Source: Anaerolineae bacterium (GTDB lineage Bacteria; Chloroflexota; Anaerolineae; JAFGEY01). Taken from it: a DNA stretch of 30,838 nt. Each line of letters opens with the position of its first letter. The stretch's first letter is position 1. The position numbers and the translations under genes are program-made. Shown here in pieces: positions 1-12,000 of the stretch. The notes beneath the pieces are model-generated. The model searched no databases. It was not told the origin of the DNA and was given only the letters and a program-made list of their open reading frames with translations. The DNA is taken from positions 1-30,838 of the forward strand of contig JAFGEY010000012.1 in NCBI GenBank assembly GCA_016931365.1. Direction: 5' to 3'.

Positions 1-3000
1 AACCAGCCAGTACCAGTACCATTGGCCGGGTTCGACTCTGGCGTCGATATAGTCGTACGTGCTGCCGGAGCCGGTCGCCGGCACATAGGCGATCCACTCG
101 GCGACCTCCCAACGCTCACTGCCGGCGCGGTAGAGGTCAAAGCCGACCGTGCCCAGTTCAGCGATCGTCGCCCAGCGGACGCGCACTGCGCCATCTTCGG
201 CGACCGCGCGCAGGTAGAGCAGCGTGATCGGGGTGGGGATGCCATCATCTTCACCGCCGATATCTTGATCATCAACGTCATCGTTGGCCGGGTTTTCATA
301 GAGGTCGATCGCACCGGTGACGGTGGCCACGTTGGTGGTGGTCACATTGATGTTGTGCGCAACGCGGAACACGGTGGTGATCACGAACGATTCGCCGGGC
401 GGCAGATTGCGGTTAAATCCGTGCGGCGCAGGCCCGGTCAGGTCGTTCCAGGTGACGGCGCCGTCGTCCTCGTCCTGCTCCGGGTACGGCGTGGCGTCGG
501 CGAAGCTCAGATAGTACGGGTCGTATTGATCGACCAGTGGCAGCACGCCGATCACGCTGGGGCCGACGTTGGTGATGATGATGGTAAAGGTGACATAGTT
601 GGGCGCCACCAGATCGGTGTCGATGGCAACGACCTGCTTTTGTATCTCCACCGCCGGGTCAGCGATCAGGATAGGCACGTCGTCGGTGTCCGTGACGGTA
701 CCGCCCGGGTAGCTGCCCTCGGCAAGGGCCCCGTTGGTGTAAGTGCCGGTCAGACCCGGCGTGGCCGTAGCCGCAAACGAGACGGTGATGCTCGCGCCCG
801 CCGCCAACGGCCCCAGGTTCGACCAAACCAGGGTGGGCGGAGCCACCACGTCAGGAGCAAGGGGAAGGCCCGTGCCGGCCACATAGTACGTATCAGGCGG
901 CAGGGTATCGGTGAGCACCAATGGATCCAGCACGACATAGCCCGTGTTGGTGATGCGGATCGTGTAGGTAAAGGGCATGTGGCGCACCACTCGATCCGGC
1001 TGCACTGTTTTGACCATCTCCAGGCCGGGGATCATAGGTGCGGTTGGCTCGTCGTCGTCGTTGTTGCCGGGGTTGTCGTCGGGCGTGGCACTGGTGATCG
1101 TCACGCTGTTGGTGATAAGGCCGTTGACGCCCGCGTGCACTGTCACCGTCAAGACAATGCGGCCCGTGGCTCCTGCGCTCAGCGTGGGAGTATACCAGGT
1201 CAGCCGCCCTCCAGCGATGACCGGGCCGACCAGCGGAGGCGCTGCCTCCACCACCCCGCCCATGGCCACACTGAGCGGCAGCGTGTCGGTGATGTACACG
1301 TTCTGGGCGTTGGAGGGACCATAATTGGTGTATACCAGGGTATAGGTCAACACCGCGCCCGATGGTACCGGGTCGGGATTGTCCGCCTTGGCGATGGCCA
1401 GATCGGCCAGAGTGATCAGACCGGTTGGCTCGTCGTCGTTGTTGTTGCCAGGATCGGGATCGCTGGTCGTGCTGGTGATGGTCACGTGGTTGGTCAGCGT
1501 TCCGCTGGCCTGCACGTCCACGGTGACCGTCAAGACGATGCGGCCCCAGTCTCCTACCCTCAACGTCGGCGTGTACCAGGCCAGCGTAGCCGGCGGGCCG
1601 GGAGCGTAATCAGGTGGGACACTCCAGCCCGGCGGCTGGCTAACCACGCCACCCCAGGTGACGCTGAGCGGCAGCGTGTCGGTGATAATCACGTTCTGCG
1701 CGTCCGATGGCCCGGCATTGGTGTACACCAGCGTGTAGGTGAGCACCCCGCCGGCCGATGCCGGGTCGGGATCGTCCACCTTGACAATGACCAGGTCGGC
1801 TACGGGAGGAAGAAGCGGCGTGCTCTCGTCATCGTCGTCCCAGACACCGCTGTCGTCCGAAATGCGCGCCCAGTTCAGGATGGGGCCGGAGGTCAGCCCC
1901 GGATCCACCTGCACCACCAGTGTGACCACGCCGGTTTGCCAGGTGATGCCGCTGGTAGCCGTGAGCAGGGTGCCCAGGTGCCAGGTGATCACCCCAGTTG
2001 CACCGGACGGCGGCACGTCTATATGCATGCCGCCGGCGGCATGCACAAAGGTCGTACCAGCCGGCGTGGCGTCGGTGATGATGACGTTGGGAGCTGGGTC
2101 ATCGCCGGCAGCGGTGTAGACCAGGGTATAGGTCAGCAGGCCGCCCGGAGCCACCGGGGCAGGCTGGCCGGTTTTGGTGAGGGTCAGGGCATGGCTGCTC
2201 AAAATCCGCACCGCTTCGTCGTCACAGCCGGCAAAGGCATTGACCGACGAGAAACAGGCCGTGTTGGTCAGAACCAAGCCGTTGGTCATGGGCAGGGACA
2301 CCTGGGCCTGGAAGGTAACCGTGAGGGCCGCTCCGGGGAGCAAGCGCAGGCCTTGGGTGAACACCATGCTGCCGTCCACCGGCCCGAAGATGGGATCGAG
2401 GCCGCTGGCTGTGGCATAGGTGATGGTCACCGACTCCCAGGTGAGCGTCTGGGTGAGCACCCGCTCGGGGTCGCTTTCATAAATGGCCAGATTGTCGAAA
2501 CGATAAGTGTCGTCTGGCTCCAGGCCAGCCGTGGCAATCAGGCTCACGGTGGCCATAGCGCCGCCGGTCAGCGGTACCTGGCGCAGGGTCCATCCCCCGT
2601 TGTATTGTTGCGGGAGGCCAGGCACACCATTGACGTCCACGCGATAAGTATCGTCTCCGTCATTTGTCTCGCCGTACACATAATAGCGCAGCACCGGAGC
2701 GCTGAACAGGCTCAAGTCGACCATCCGGCTCACGCCGGCGTCATCACTGTCGATGTTCGTCAATTCCAGATAAGCTGGAGCGCTGAGCGCGTTGGCGGCA
2801 ACGGTCTGCACCTGCACTTCGCCAGCGGTGGGCAGGCCGGACAAATCATCGTTCACTTCGATCCAGTCTGTGGACCAGGCCAGAGAGCCGTCACTGCCGG
2901 CATAGTTGGTGGTCTGAGTCAGGGTCAGGTCCAGATCGTCAGCATAGGTGCCATGAAAGCTGGTCGTGCGCGTGACCGTCCGGGTGATCGTTTCAACCTG

Positions 3001-5835
3001 GGCGACCGGCCAGGTGATGTTCAAGGTGCCGGGGACGTATTGGATCCCTACAGGCAAGACATCGCTGAGGACGATGCCCAGGGCGATGCCGTTGCCCGTG
3101 TTGCTCAACACGATCGAATAGGTGATCCGCTCGCCGGGGCGGGCCACGCCCGTACTGACGCGCTTGTCCAGGGCCAGGGCCGGCCGCCCGATGTCCGTGT
3201 CAGTGTCTGGATCGAACGGATCCTGGGGGTCTTCCGAGATCACCAGGTCGGTTTCGTCAGAACTGACAACCGCCTCGTTGGTGATCTGGGTCACCGTGGC
3301 AGGGATGCTGGCGTTCAGGACGATGCGAAAGGTGATCGTGACCGTCTGGCCCGGGCCGATGGTGTCCCAGGCGATGCGGAACGCCTGGGCGTTGGACAGC
3401 GGCGTGCTTCCCCAGGTCAGGCTGTCTGCCGAGTATTCGACCGCGCGGGTGGGCGGTGGGGTAGCGATCTGCAAGCTCCCGGCCACAAAATCGGTATAGG
3501 TATGCGGTAAGGTGTCCGTCAGGACCACGTTGTTCATTGACCCCAGGCCATTGTTGTACAAAACGATGACATAGGTAATCGTGTCGCCGGGAGACACGTC
3601 GCCGGTCAGGTCTGCGTCAATGGCCAATTCGTCCACCTTGGAAAGGCGGGGCACCGGGACGGGAAGGATGGTGTATCCCAGGTCCAGCGAGGGAAAAGCA
3701 TCGACAGATTGGCAAGGGTCTTGTCCCCAGGCCACGGCAATCTTGTCCTGCAAATTCAGGGTGTAGATCAGCGCGCCCATCAGGTCGTGGTCGCCGGGAT
3801 CGCCGATGCGCAGGGACTGGCCGGCCTGTAGGGGAATGCCGAGGGCAGAAAGCGGCTCATCCCACGCGGCCACTCCCCAGGCATCGTTGTCGTCAGCATC
3901 GCCGTCGCCGTTCAGGTCAACGGGATCGGCCAGCCCATCCTGGTTCAAATCTACGTAAATGATCGTGTCGGTGACTGCCGTGACAAAAGCCACGTTGCTG
4001 TTGTCGGCGGGAGGGGTAGCGCCTGTGCCGGGCGCATAGCCCACAACAGCCTGCGAGCTGAGCTGAGATTCGGGGATGAGCGAGTAACCCCAGTCAAATA
4101 CACGTCCAAAGGTGGCGCCATCTGCGGTGGTTGAATCTACCACCACGATCCCGCCAAAGGTCTGCGAGGAAAAGAGATGGGTACCTGCAAACCCGGTGGA
4201 CAGATCGACCCACCCGGTCATGGTGATCACGCTGATGGTCTGGCCGGCGGGAATGGTTACGTCAGCCGTCATGGCTCCGCTCACGACCGTCACGGTGATC
4301 GCATTGCCGTGAGGGTTGTGAAGATAAATGTCCGTATCGGCATTTGCGCCGGAAGCAGTGCAGCTCGCCTCAAAGCCGGGCACAGGAGCCCAATAGGCAG
4401 TGTCCCACACGTTCACCGGCTGAAGTGTATAGCCGTTGGCCGAAACGCCATAGTCTCCGCAGGCTCCTGTCATCATCTGAACCTGGACAGAAGCCGTAGC
4501 GGTGATGGTATCGTAGCTGAGCGCGCCGCCGGTCACAGAGTAGACCTCGCCCGCATCCAATGTAGCCGTCAAAACCCCGTTATAATACACAGCCGTGTTA
4601 TCTCGCCATGCCATCACTTCCAGGCCAGCATAGTCGTGGTCATCCGCGACAGGGCCATTAAAGTCCAGGTCTTGGCCGACGATAGCCACATAGTCGGTGC
4701 CCCAATCGGCCACTTCGGACACTTCCCAGGCCGCCGCCGAAATCACCCCATCATAGATGCCACCCACGATGGAGGGATAGGCCATGCGCACCAGGGAAAC
4801 CTGTTCACCGAGGATGCTGATACGGTCGCGGCCATCGTAATAATAGTTGGGGCCGGGCGACGGGATCAGAGTAGGGTCGATGTCGCTCTGAAAGATCCGC
4901 GTACCTCCGGCGTCCACCATTCCCACCTCGGTCGTCGGGCCAGGATCCAAGGGATCGGCGTCATAACCGTCTTCCCAATGATCATAGTAGTAAATGGTGC
5001 CATCCGAACCGGCGGTGAGGAATACAAAAGAGATCAGGGGTTGTACAGCGTAGGGGGTTGAAAACGTAGCATGGCATGCCACCTTTTCTTCGAACAACAC
5101 CCACAGATCGCGGTCGTCAAAGGGGACGAAATACTGGTGCAAGGTGGGGTCAATGATCCGCACGCCGGGAACGCCCGGCTCACCATCGTCCTGCTCGCCA
5201 TCCCCATCCGCGTCCACAAAGACAACGCCGGCAATCGCCCCACCGTTCCGGTCGTATTCGGCGGTCAGGCGCACGCCGGACAAAAGCGCATAGGAGGTCG
5301 TGCGCATGCCCGGATTCAGCCAGAGGACCGGGACCTGCTCCCCGTCGGCCGGGCGCAGGTCGGGCGGAAGCGTGCTAGCATCCAGGGTGACCCGGTGAGT
5401 GCCATGGGGCAACCCTTCAAACTGGTAGCGGCCGGCATCGTCGGTGTCCGTTTCTGGGTCGGCGCTCGGGTTTGTCGAAGGCCGGACTCCCACCGCTTGG
5501 GGCAACTGGAAAGGGTCAAATCGAGGGGGCCACCTGTCCTGATCGCGGGCCAGCGCGAGCGGAATGGGTGTGCGCAAAGGGCGGGCAGAAGGCAGGATCG
5601 GCCCGTAGGAGGTCAGCGCGGGAAGCGGCGCGCGCGGAGCGGCGGGAGGCGGCGCGATCTCTTGAACGCGCACGATGCGCAGGTCAGACAGGCCCAACAA
5701 TGACGGTTCGGGCAGTGCATCGACGACCGGCGACGATTCCGCGTAAACGGGCATTGCGGCAAATGGCACAATCGCCTGCACCAGCAGCGTCCAAATCAGA
5801 ACTCGAAGCAGTTTGTTTTTAAGCCAAATCGCCAT
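1..5835 (-). CDS. Giant secreted DUF11-repeat surface protein (3' end beyond the window)
   Basis: The frame is open from an ATG at 5835 to the left edge, 1945 codons with no stop, so the C-terminus is missing. A Sec signal peptide is visible (charged MAIWLKNK, a hydrophobic stretch, then AMPVYA, cleavage near residue 32). Residues ~120-230 hold two SdrD-B/carboxypeptidase-regulatory-like beta domains, with a DADGDGEQDDGEPG-type calcium-binding-like loop. A region with YYYDHWEDGYD, typical of large DUF11 proteins, follows. From ~residue 730 onward there are tandem DUF11 domains with the signature TYTLVYTNAGPSDAQNV and ITDTLP. The last visible stretch (VRVRWATIAELGTVGFDLYR) is the Fn3-like segment often found just before the C-terminus, so perhaps under 100 residues are missing. 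The start is chosen for the signal peptide and the GGGGGG run just upstream. The role is probably cell-surface or extracellular structure or adhesion, with no enzymatic motif seen. Confidence 0.85.
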   Translation of the reverse strand, partial: MAIWLKNKLLRVLIWTLLVQAIVPFAAMPVYAESSPVVDALPEPSLLGLSDLRIVRVQEIAPPPAAPRAPLPALTSYGPILPSARPLRTPIPLALARDQDRWPPRFDPFQLPQAVGVRPSTNPSADPETDTDDAGRYQFEGLPHGTHRVTLDASTLPPDLRPADGEQVPVLWLNPGMRTTSYALLSGVRLTAEYDRNGGAIAGVVFVDADGDGEQDDGEPGVPGVRIIDPTLHQYFVPFDDRDLWVLFEEKVACHATFSTPYAVQPLISFVFLTAGSDGTIYYYDHWEDGYDADPLDPGPTTEVGMVDAGGTRIFQSDIDPTLIPSPGPNYYYDGRDRISILGEQVSLVRMAYPSIVGGIYDGVISAAAWEVSEVADWGTDYVAIVGQDLDFNGPVADDHDYAGLEVMAWRDNTAVYYNGVLTATLDAGEVYSVTGGALSYDTITATASVQVQMMTGACGDYGVSANGYTLQPVNVWDTAYWAPVPGFEASCTASGANADTDIYLHNPHGNAITVTVVSGAMTADVTIPAGQTISVITMTGWVDLSTGFAGTHLFSSQTFGGIVVVDSTTADGATFGRVFDWGYSLIPESQLSSQAVVGYAPGTGATPPADNSNVAFVTAVTDTIIYVDLNQDGLADPVDLNGDGDADDNDAWGVAAWDEPLSALGIPLQAGQSLRIGDPGDHDLMGALIYTLNLQDKIAVAWGQDPCQSVDAFPSLDLGYTILPVPVPRLSKVDELAIDADLTGDVSPGDTITYVIVLYNNGLGSMNNVVLTDTLPHTYTDFVAGSLQIATPPPTRAVEYSADSLTWGSTPLSNAQAFRIAWDTIGPGQTVTITFRIVLNASIPATVTQITNEAVVSSDETDLVISEDPQDPFDPDTDTDIGRPALALDKRVSTGVARPGERITYSIVLSNTGNGIALGIVLSDVLPVGIQYVPGTLNITWPVAQVETITRTVTRTTSFHGTYADDLDLTLTQTTNYAGSDGSLAWSTDWIEVNDDLSGLPTAGEVQVQTVAANALSAPAYLELTNIDSDDAGVSRMVDLSLFSAPVLRYYVYGETNDGDDTYRVDVNGVPGLPQQYNGGWTLRQVPLTGGAMATVSLIATAGLEPDDTYRFDNLAIYESDPERVLTQTLTWESVTITYATASGLDPIFGPVDGSMVFTQGLRLLPGAALTVTFQAQVSLPMTNGLVLTNTACFSSVNAFAGCDDEAVRILSSHALTLTKTGQPAPVAPGGLLTYTLVYTAAGDDPAPNVIITDATPAGTTFVHAAGGMHIDVPPSGATGVITWHLGTLLTATSGITWQTGVVTLVVQVDPGLTSGPILNWARISDDSGVWDDDDESTPLLPPVADLVIVKVDDPDPASAGGVLTYTLVYTNAGPSDAQNVIITDTLPLSVTWGGVVSQPPGWSVPPDYAPGPPATLAWYTPTLRVGDWGRIVLTVTVDVQASGTLTNHVTITSTTSDPDPGNNNDDEPTGLITLADLAIAKADNPDPVPSGAVLTYTLVYTNYGPSNAQNVYITDTLPLSVAMGGVVEAAPPLVGPVIAGGRLTWYTPTLSAGATGRIVLTVTVHAGVNGLITNSVTITSATPDDNPGNNDDDEPTAPMIPGLEMVKTVQPDRVVRHMPFTYTIRITNTGYVVLDPLVLTDTLPPDTYYVAGTGLPLAPDVVAPPTLVWSNLGPLAAGASITVSFAATATPGLTGTYTNGALAEGSYPGGTVTDTDDVPILIADPAVEIQKQVVAIDTDLVAPNYVTFTIIITNVGPSVIGVLPLVDQYDPYYLSFADATPYPEQDEDDGAVTWNDLTGPAPHGFNRNLPPGESFVITTVFRVAHNINVTTTNVATVTGAIDLYENPANDDVDDQDIGGEDDGIPTPITLLYLRAVAEDGAVRVRWATIAELGTVGFDLYRAGSERWEVAEWIAYVPATGSGSTYDYIDARVEPGQWYWYWLV

Positions 5836-5890
5836 TGTCCCCCCAGTGATACGCGCAAGTGAATGATTCCTAATTTGGATTCACTCTAGC

Positions 5891-5919
5891 ATTTTAGCAT
5901 AGAAACCCAATCAAGACAA
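5891..5919 (-). promoter_or_regulatory. Sigma70-type promoter of the DUF11 gene
   Basis: Reading the minus strand, TTGTCT (5914-5919) and TAAAAT (5891-5896) are separated by exactly 17 bp, about 55 bp upstream of the ATG. The leader also contains a small dyad, AGTGAAT (5858-5864) with ATTCACT (5879-5885), which could be an operator. Promoter activity is inferred from the match only. Confidence 0.55.
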
Positions 5920-5946
5920 ATGCACCCTGGGCGGTGAGAATTGTTG

Positions 5947-5997
5947 GCAAAAAATAGTGCCTTCCCGAAAGCGGTGAGCTAACGGGGAGGCACTATT
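5947..5997 (-). terminator. Intrinsic terminator of the macroglobulin gene
   Basis: The arms at 5953-5966 and 5984-5997 pair over 14 positions with one G-T wobble. On the minus strand they are followed by a run of six T (CTATTTTTTGC). The hairpin lies 42 bp past the stop of the alpha-2-macroglobulin gene and separates it from the DUF11 gene. The core 5960-5990 is repeated, inverted, at 27514-27544. Confidence 0.8.
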
Positions 5998-6039
5998 CTG
6001 TATTTGATCCAGGCTGATAACCTGTGCAGGGATTGGCGT

Positions 6040-9000
6040 CTACTGGTCTCCCCGCGCGATGGTCAGCAACCGCCCGTCCGAGCGGCCAAAGACTTCGGGG
6101 AAATACATCTCGCTGGCGACGGTGGGAATGACCCGGTACTCGCCAGGCAACGTGGCGCGGAACGTGTAGGTGTATTCGTAGGTGCCTTTGGGCAGATAGT
6201 CGGCAAAAAGCACCACCTTTTCGTCGCGCATCTCGCTGCGGCTGTACCAGTTCCACCACCACCAGTACCAGTCATACCAGATTGGATTCTTACTCTGCCG
6301 GCGCAGCGACGGGTTCTGATCCAGCAGGCTGGTCGTAGCCAGCGTGGTGTCGATGGCCTCGCCGCCGGCCGGCAGCGGGTCTTCGACGACCACATAGTAC
6401 AGGTCGTTGGGCGCGATGATGGTCAGTTTGACCCGCACCACGTCGCCGACCTTGATCTCTTGCACCTCCGGACACGGCTTTTCCCTGGTCGGCTCACAGG
6501 CCGCGTCGGTGTACTCGCGGTAGACGATGATCCCGCGGTTGACCGGATCGATCTCTTCAACGGGCAGGTAGACGCGCAAGTGCGCGGTATAGTAGAGCCG
6601 CCCTTCCCCCTCGCCGCGGCCGATTTGCAGGACATTGCCCTGGTCAGCCAAAAGATCCGCGATAGCGACTCTGATCTTGACACTCTCGCCGACGTTGCCG
6701 GCGTTCACCGTGCCTTCGGCCAGCGTCTCGCCGTTGAGGTTGGCGGCGTACTCGTAATTTCCTTGCAGCTCGCCGGTAACGGCCATCCAGTCGGTAAAGG
6801 CGATCAGCGCCCAGGCCGTCTCCTGCGTCGTCTCCCAGACGCCCTCCTTGCGCGCCACCATCAGCCAGCGCACCACGTTGGGAATCAGCTCGTTTTCGGG
6901 ATCGAGGCGGGCCAGCGCGTCGAGGATCACTGCCGTGGAGCGGGTGTCGGTGTTCATCGCCCACCAGTCATAGTTTTGCTCTTCCCAGTGCGCGCCGGTG
7001 GCCGAGAGAATGACCGCGTTGTTCAGGTCGGAGAGCAGCGTGTCCACGCGGCCATCGCGCTCGCCGATCAGGTCGAGGGTCAGGGCCAGGAAAGCCTTGC
7101 CAAAGTGCGACAGTTTTTCGCGGTTGTCGAGCAGGCCACCGCTGTATTCACTGACCTGCCCGCTGCGCCCCGCTTCGGCCATCACGTAGAGGATAAAGGC
7201 TTGCAGGTTAGCTTCGCGGTAGGAGGCGATACGGCGCACGGGCGAAAGCTGACCGTTGAGATAGTTCAGGCCACGTTCGACCACGTTCTGATCGACCGCA
7301 AAGTCCGCTTTTTGCGCCTTGTCCAGCGCAAATATCACATAGGCGGTGATGTGCGGGTTGCTCTCGCGCGCCTCTTTCCACCAGCCCCAGCCGCCATCGT
7401 CGCGCTGCTGGAGATAGAGTTTGTCCAAACCCTCTTTGACCAGAGCCGGCAGTCTGGCTTCCAACTGGGCATCGACGATGCCCAGTTCTTGCAACGCGCG
7501 GTAGGTCAGCACGTTGGGCAGAAAGCGCGACACGGTCTGCTCGGTGCATTCGTACTCAAAGTGCTCCAGATAGTCGAGGCCATCGCGCATGCCGGCGGCC
7601 AGCGACGGATCGAGTTGGATCAGGACTTCGCCGCGACGGTCGTCATAGCGCGGCGGCAGGGCGATGATCTCGGTGCGTGCGCCGGAAGAAACCAACTGCC
7701 CGCCGGTGCCGACGATGTCGGGCGCGGTGTAGCGGAAGACCAGCAGCGTGCCGTCCGGGCCGGTGGTCAGGCGCGGGCGGGCCGCGTCGTTGTATTCACC
7801 CGACACCGCGCTAAAGATGACCTCGACGCTGGGCACGTCCTGCACGGTGACGCGCCAGGTGACTTGCGCCTCGCCGCGCGCGGGCACGATCACAGTCTGC
7901 GTTTCGGCGTCATGCAGGGTCAGGCCGGTACTGCTCAGGGCCACGTCGACGCTCAACTCGGCGTCGGTGTTGTTGCTGACCAACGCCGACAGGTAGGCCT
8001 CGTCCTCGACGACGAAAAAGCGCGGCGTGACCGGACGCACCAGCAGCGGCTTGGTCACCAGCAGGTCCACCGTCGCCTCACCGACGACCGTCTCGCCGGT
8101 CACACCAACGCCGCGAAAGACCCAGGTGGTCAGGTTGTCGGGCAGTTTGATCTCGACTTGACCACGCCCGTCGGCGCCGGTCACAAAGTCGGCCTGCCAG
8201 AAAGCAGTGTCGGCAAACTCTTCGCGCAGGTCGACGCCTGGCGGCGCGGCAGCCCCTTCGCCTTTCTCCATAGCCATGGCCGGGGATGGGGATGCCGTCG
8301 GAGCCAGAGCACGCTCAACCTCTTTTTCGACTACCTGCGTGACCTCGTCCCGCGCTCCTGCGGTCTTGCCGTCCGTGGCCAGGTGTTGATTGTACTGCTC
8401 CTCCTGCTCGATCAGCAGCCGGTTCAGCGAGATCGACAGGCCGCTGGCGGTGTTGACCTGCAACGCGCGCCGCCCGTAAAAGGCGTTGAGGATGGCGTCG
8501 GCCTGGCGCGGCAGCAGCGAGAGCACGGCCTTGTCAACCAGGTCGAGCGTAAAGGCAGCGGCGATCGGCTCGCCGGTATGATCGGTGGCGCGCACGTCAA
8601 AAGTGACCGTCTCGCCCGGCAGCGCCTGATCGACGTTGGGCACAAGCTCGACGTGCAGCGTCTGCGCCGCCGGCTCGACGGTCAAGGCAGTGTAGCCAAC
8701 TTTGAAATTGGCGACCCGGTTGTCGGCATCCTTGCCTTTGACGATGACCGCCGAAACGTAGACGTTGGGCACGTGGCGGTCGGTGATCGGCAGGCGGTAG
8801 ACGGTGCTGTTGTTGGTCAGCTTGATCACCTCTTGCTGCAAGACGCCGCCGCGCTCGACGGTGATCCAGGCCCAGTGTTCGCCCTGAAAGGGTGACGGGA
8901 TCAGGATTTCCGCCGTTTCGCCGGGCTTGTAGACGCCCTTGTCGGCGATCAGGTCGATGCGATCTTCGTTGGTACGCCGCCACGAGATGTAATCCTTGCC

Positions 9001-12000
9001 GCTGACCCAGAGGAACATGCTGGCGCGGGCGACGGGCTTGGCACTGGATTCGGCGATGACATGATAGGAACCGCCCACGGGCGGGATAAAGGTGAACGTC
9101 GCTTCGCCATTCGCGCCGGTGGTGACGTCGGCCTCGGCAATGAACACGTCCTCGGTGGTCCACGTCCAACGGCCGCCGCCGGTCTCATTTTCGACAAAGA
9201 CGTTCTTCCATTCACGTCGATAGACAGAGAGTTTTAACGCTTTGTTCGGCTGGCGCTCGGCCGCCCAGTTGACGGTGAGCAGATCGACGGTCATTTTCTT
9301 TTCTGCCTGGCCGACGTACTGCTGCGCGGCCAGCCCGATATAGATGTCGCTGCGGTGGGCGACGATCTCACCGCGGCCCGAAATGACCTGGCCGTCGTTG
9401 CCGCTGACGGTGGCCTCGACCACCAGCTTGAGGCTGTGGGTGATCGGTATGCTGTTGGCATTGAGCCATTCGGCGGGCAGCTCGATCAACAGGTTGCCCG
9501 CGGCGTCGGTGCGGCCGGAGCCGCTGAGCAGCACTTGAGGCGGCGGAGACGGGCGCCACCAGCACCAGCGGCAGACCCAGGGGTCGTCGCTGTCGGAAAA
9601 CGTATAGCGGCCAAACTGCGGCGGGTCAAAGGTGTAGGTTTCGCCCAGCACGTTCCAACTGACCGGCACATCCTGCACCGGCCCGCCGAAAAAGTAGCGC
9701 ACCTGCACCTCGGCCCGGTTGCTCTGGCCGAGCAGCACTTGTGCCTGCGCCGGTTCGACCGTGACCTCAAACTCGGGCGGGCGGTAAGCGGCAACCTGAA
9801 AGCTGTGCCCCCAGCCATACCCACCGGCCTGGACGTTGATGTAATACGATCCCAACGGCGCGCCTTCGGCAAGATCGATGCTGCCGCTAAAGGTGCCAAA
9901 TTGGTCCAACGGCAGGTTTCGATCGAATACGACCCCGCGCGCCGTGTCGTGAATGGTCACGTACACAGTGCCGATGTCGGGCAGCCAGTATTCGACGTCC
10001 TCTTCGCCGCGCACCACGCCGCGAAAATGGACCGTCTGGCCGGCGCGATAGATCGGGCGGTCGGTGTCGATAAAAATGCGGTACGGCTGATAGCTCTCGC
10101 CGCCGCCAAAGCCGAACTCCCAGGACGAGATGCCTTGCGACCACTGGTTGCTGCCAACCGCAAAGGGCGATTCGCTGATCAGGATCACGTTATAGTAACG
10201 GTCCTGGCTGATTGGGAGATGGGTCAATCCATCGGCATCGGTGGTCGACGCGCGGCCAACGGACGTACCGTCATACCAGTCAAAGGCGTCCAGGTTCAAG
10301 CCGGAGAGGGGTTTGCCCGTGTCGAGGTCGGTGGCCCAGACCAGCAATTCATCCGGCGCCGACTTTACGGTCAGGTTGACCGTAGAGACGACGAGCAGAT
10401 GACGCTGCCGCCAGTCGCGATCCTTGAGGTCGGATGAGTCCAGGTCGACCAGGTAAAAGCCGGGCTGGAGCGCGCCGCCGCCTTCGACGAGGTCGACGCG
10501 GGTGTACGTGCGCTCGTTCAGCGGCGACTCGACCGTCTCACGCCACTGGCGGAGACGGCTGGCCGGCTTGAAATCGTACCAGTCGCGCTGAAGGGCAAAG
10601 AACTCGTCCTTGCTCAGGCTGTACAGAGCAAAATCGAGCTTGCTGACGTTGATGTGGCTGACAAACAGCCGCGCCGGATCGTTTGCGTTAAGCGTGCTGA
10701 CGTTGCCCGGCACGTGCAACTGCGCGGAGGGATCGAGTGGCGCGGTGCGGAATTTGACCGTCTTGCGCTGGCCGGTGGTGTTGCCGTAAGGGTCGGCGAT
10801 GTCGGGGCCGATGTTCACCTCGTACTCGGTGGAGGGCTGCGCGCCGAAACCGAGCACAAAGGTATAATCCCATTCGTTAAAATAGGTGTAAACCTGCGTC
10901 GGTGAGATGGGCGGCGTCATTTGCAGGTTGGGCATCACCGTGTCGGGGTCGATCACGGTGTTAAAGACGATCTCAAAGGCAGTATAGGGATACGCGTTGC
11001 GCTCCAGGTTGGCCGGGCGTGTCTCGACAATGCGCGGCAGCGGCGCCGTGACAAAGCTCCACTCGTAGGGATCGCGCATGCCGACGGAGACAATGTCTTT
11101 GCGCGTGGCGCTGAGCGCGCTCAATACACCCGCTTCGACGCGGACGGTGTACGGCTTGTCGAATTCGAGCATCGCGAGAGGCGTAAAGATCAACGTCTCG
11201 CTGAGCACCTCAAACGCGCCCTCGACAGCAGCGCCCCACGTCCCGCCGACCAGGCTGAATGCTTTCTGCGCCGAGGCGGGATCGATCGGCTGGTTGAACT
11301 GGATGCGGATTTTGGTGTCGGGCGGCACGGCGCGGTTGCCATCGGTCTGCGGCGTGGTCCAGACGATCTTGGGCGGCTCGGTGGTGAACGACCAGGCGTA
11401 ATCGAGGTCGAGCACGCCGCCGGTGGTGTCGGCCAACCCGGCAGCGATGCGCGCGTTGTATTGCGTGCCGCCGGCGAGGGGCTGATCGGGCGTAAAGAGG
11501 TACATCGAGGTGTTGAGCCACTCGCCCGCGCCCGAAATCGGCGGATCGAACACGACCGGATTGGGCAGCGATTCCATCTGTTTGAGCGAAGTCAGTGGGA
11601 CGACCGGGCGGTTAAAGATGACGGTGACGATGCTGTCCGCCTCCACGTCGACGCTGTCCGGCGCGGGGATGACCTGCGCCACCTCCAGGTAGCCGACGGT
11701 CTGAAAGCGAAAGCGGTAGGCGCCGGCCAGGATCGCGCCCTCGGTGTCGCTCGCCTCCTGGCCCAGGTAGACGTGATAGCTCTCGCCGCGCTTGAGGTTG
11801 GCGGGCACGAAACGCACCGTGCGCGCGTCGGCCCACTCAAATTTGCCGTCGACGGCAGGGGAGACGACAAACGCCTTTTCGACCGCGGCCTTGTCCATCG
11901 CCCGGTCAAAGACCAGTTCGACCGAGCCGTCGAGGGGCAGTTCTTCGCCCGTCTGCGGGCTGTGCTGGACGACGATCGGCGAGACCATCCCGGCGGGCAC

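Noticed and set aside
22..3510. Long open frame on the plus strand (1162 codons)
   Set aside because: It is antisense to the DUF11 gene, has no ribosome site, is rich in Arg/His/Gly/Val as expected for a shadow frame in high-GC DNA, and shows no domain.
6004..8895. Long open frame on the plus strand opposite the macroglobulin gene
   Set aside because: The minus strand carries clear A2M motifs through the whole stretch. The plus frame starts near the terminator and has shadow composition.
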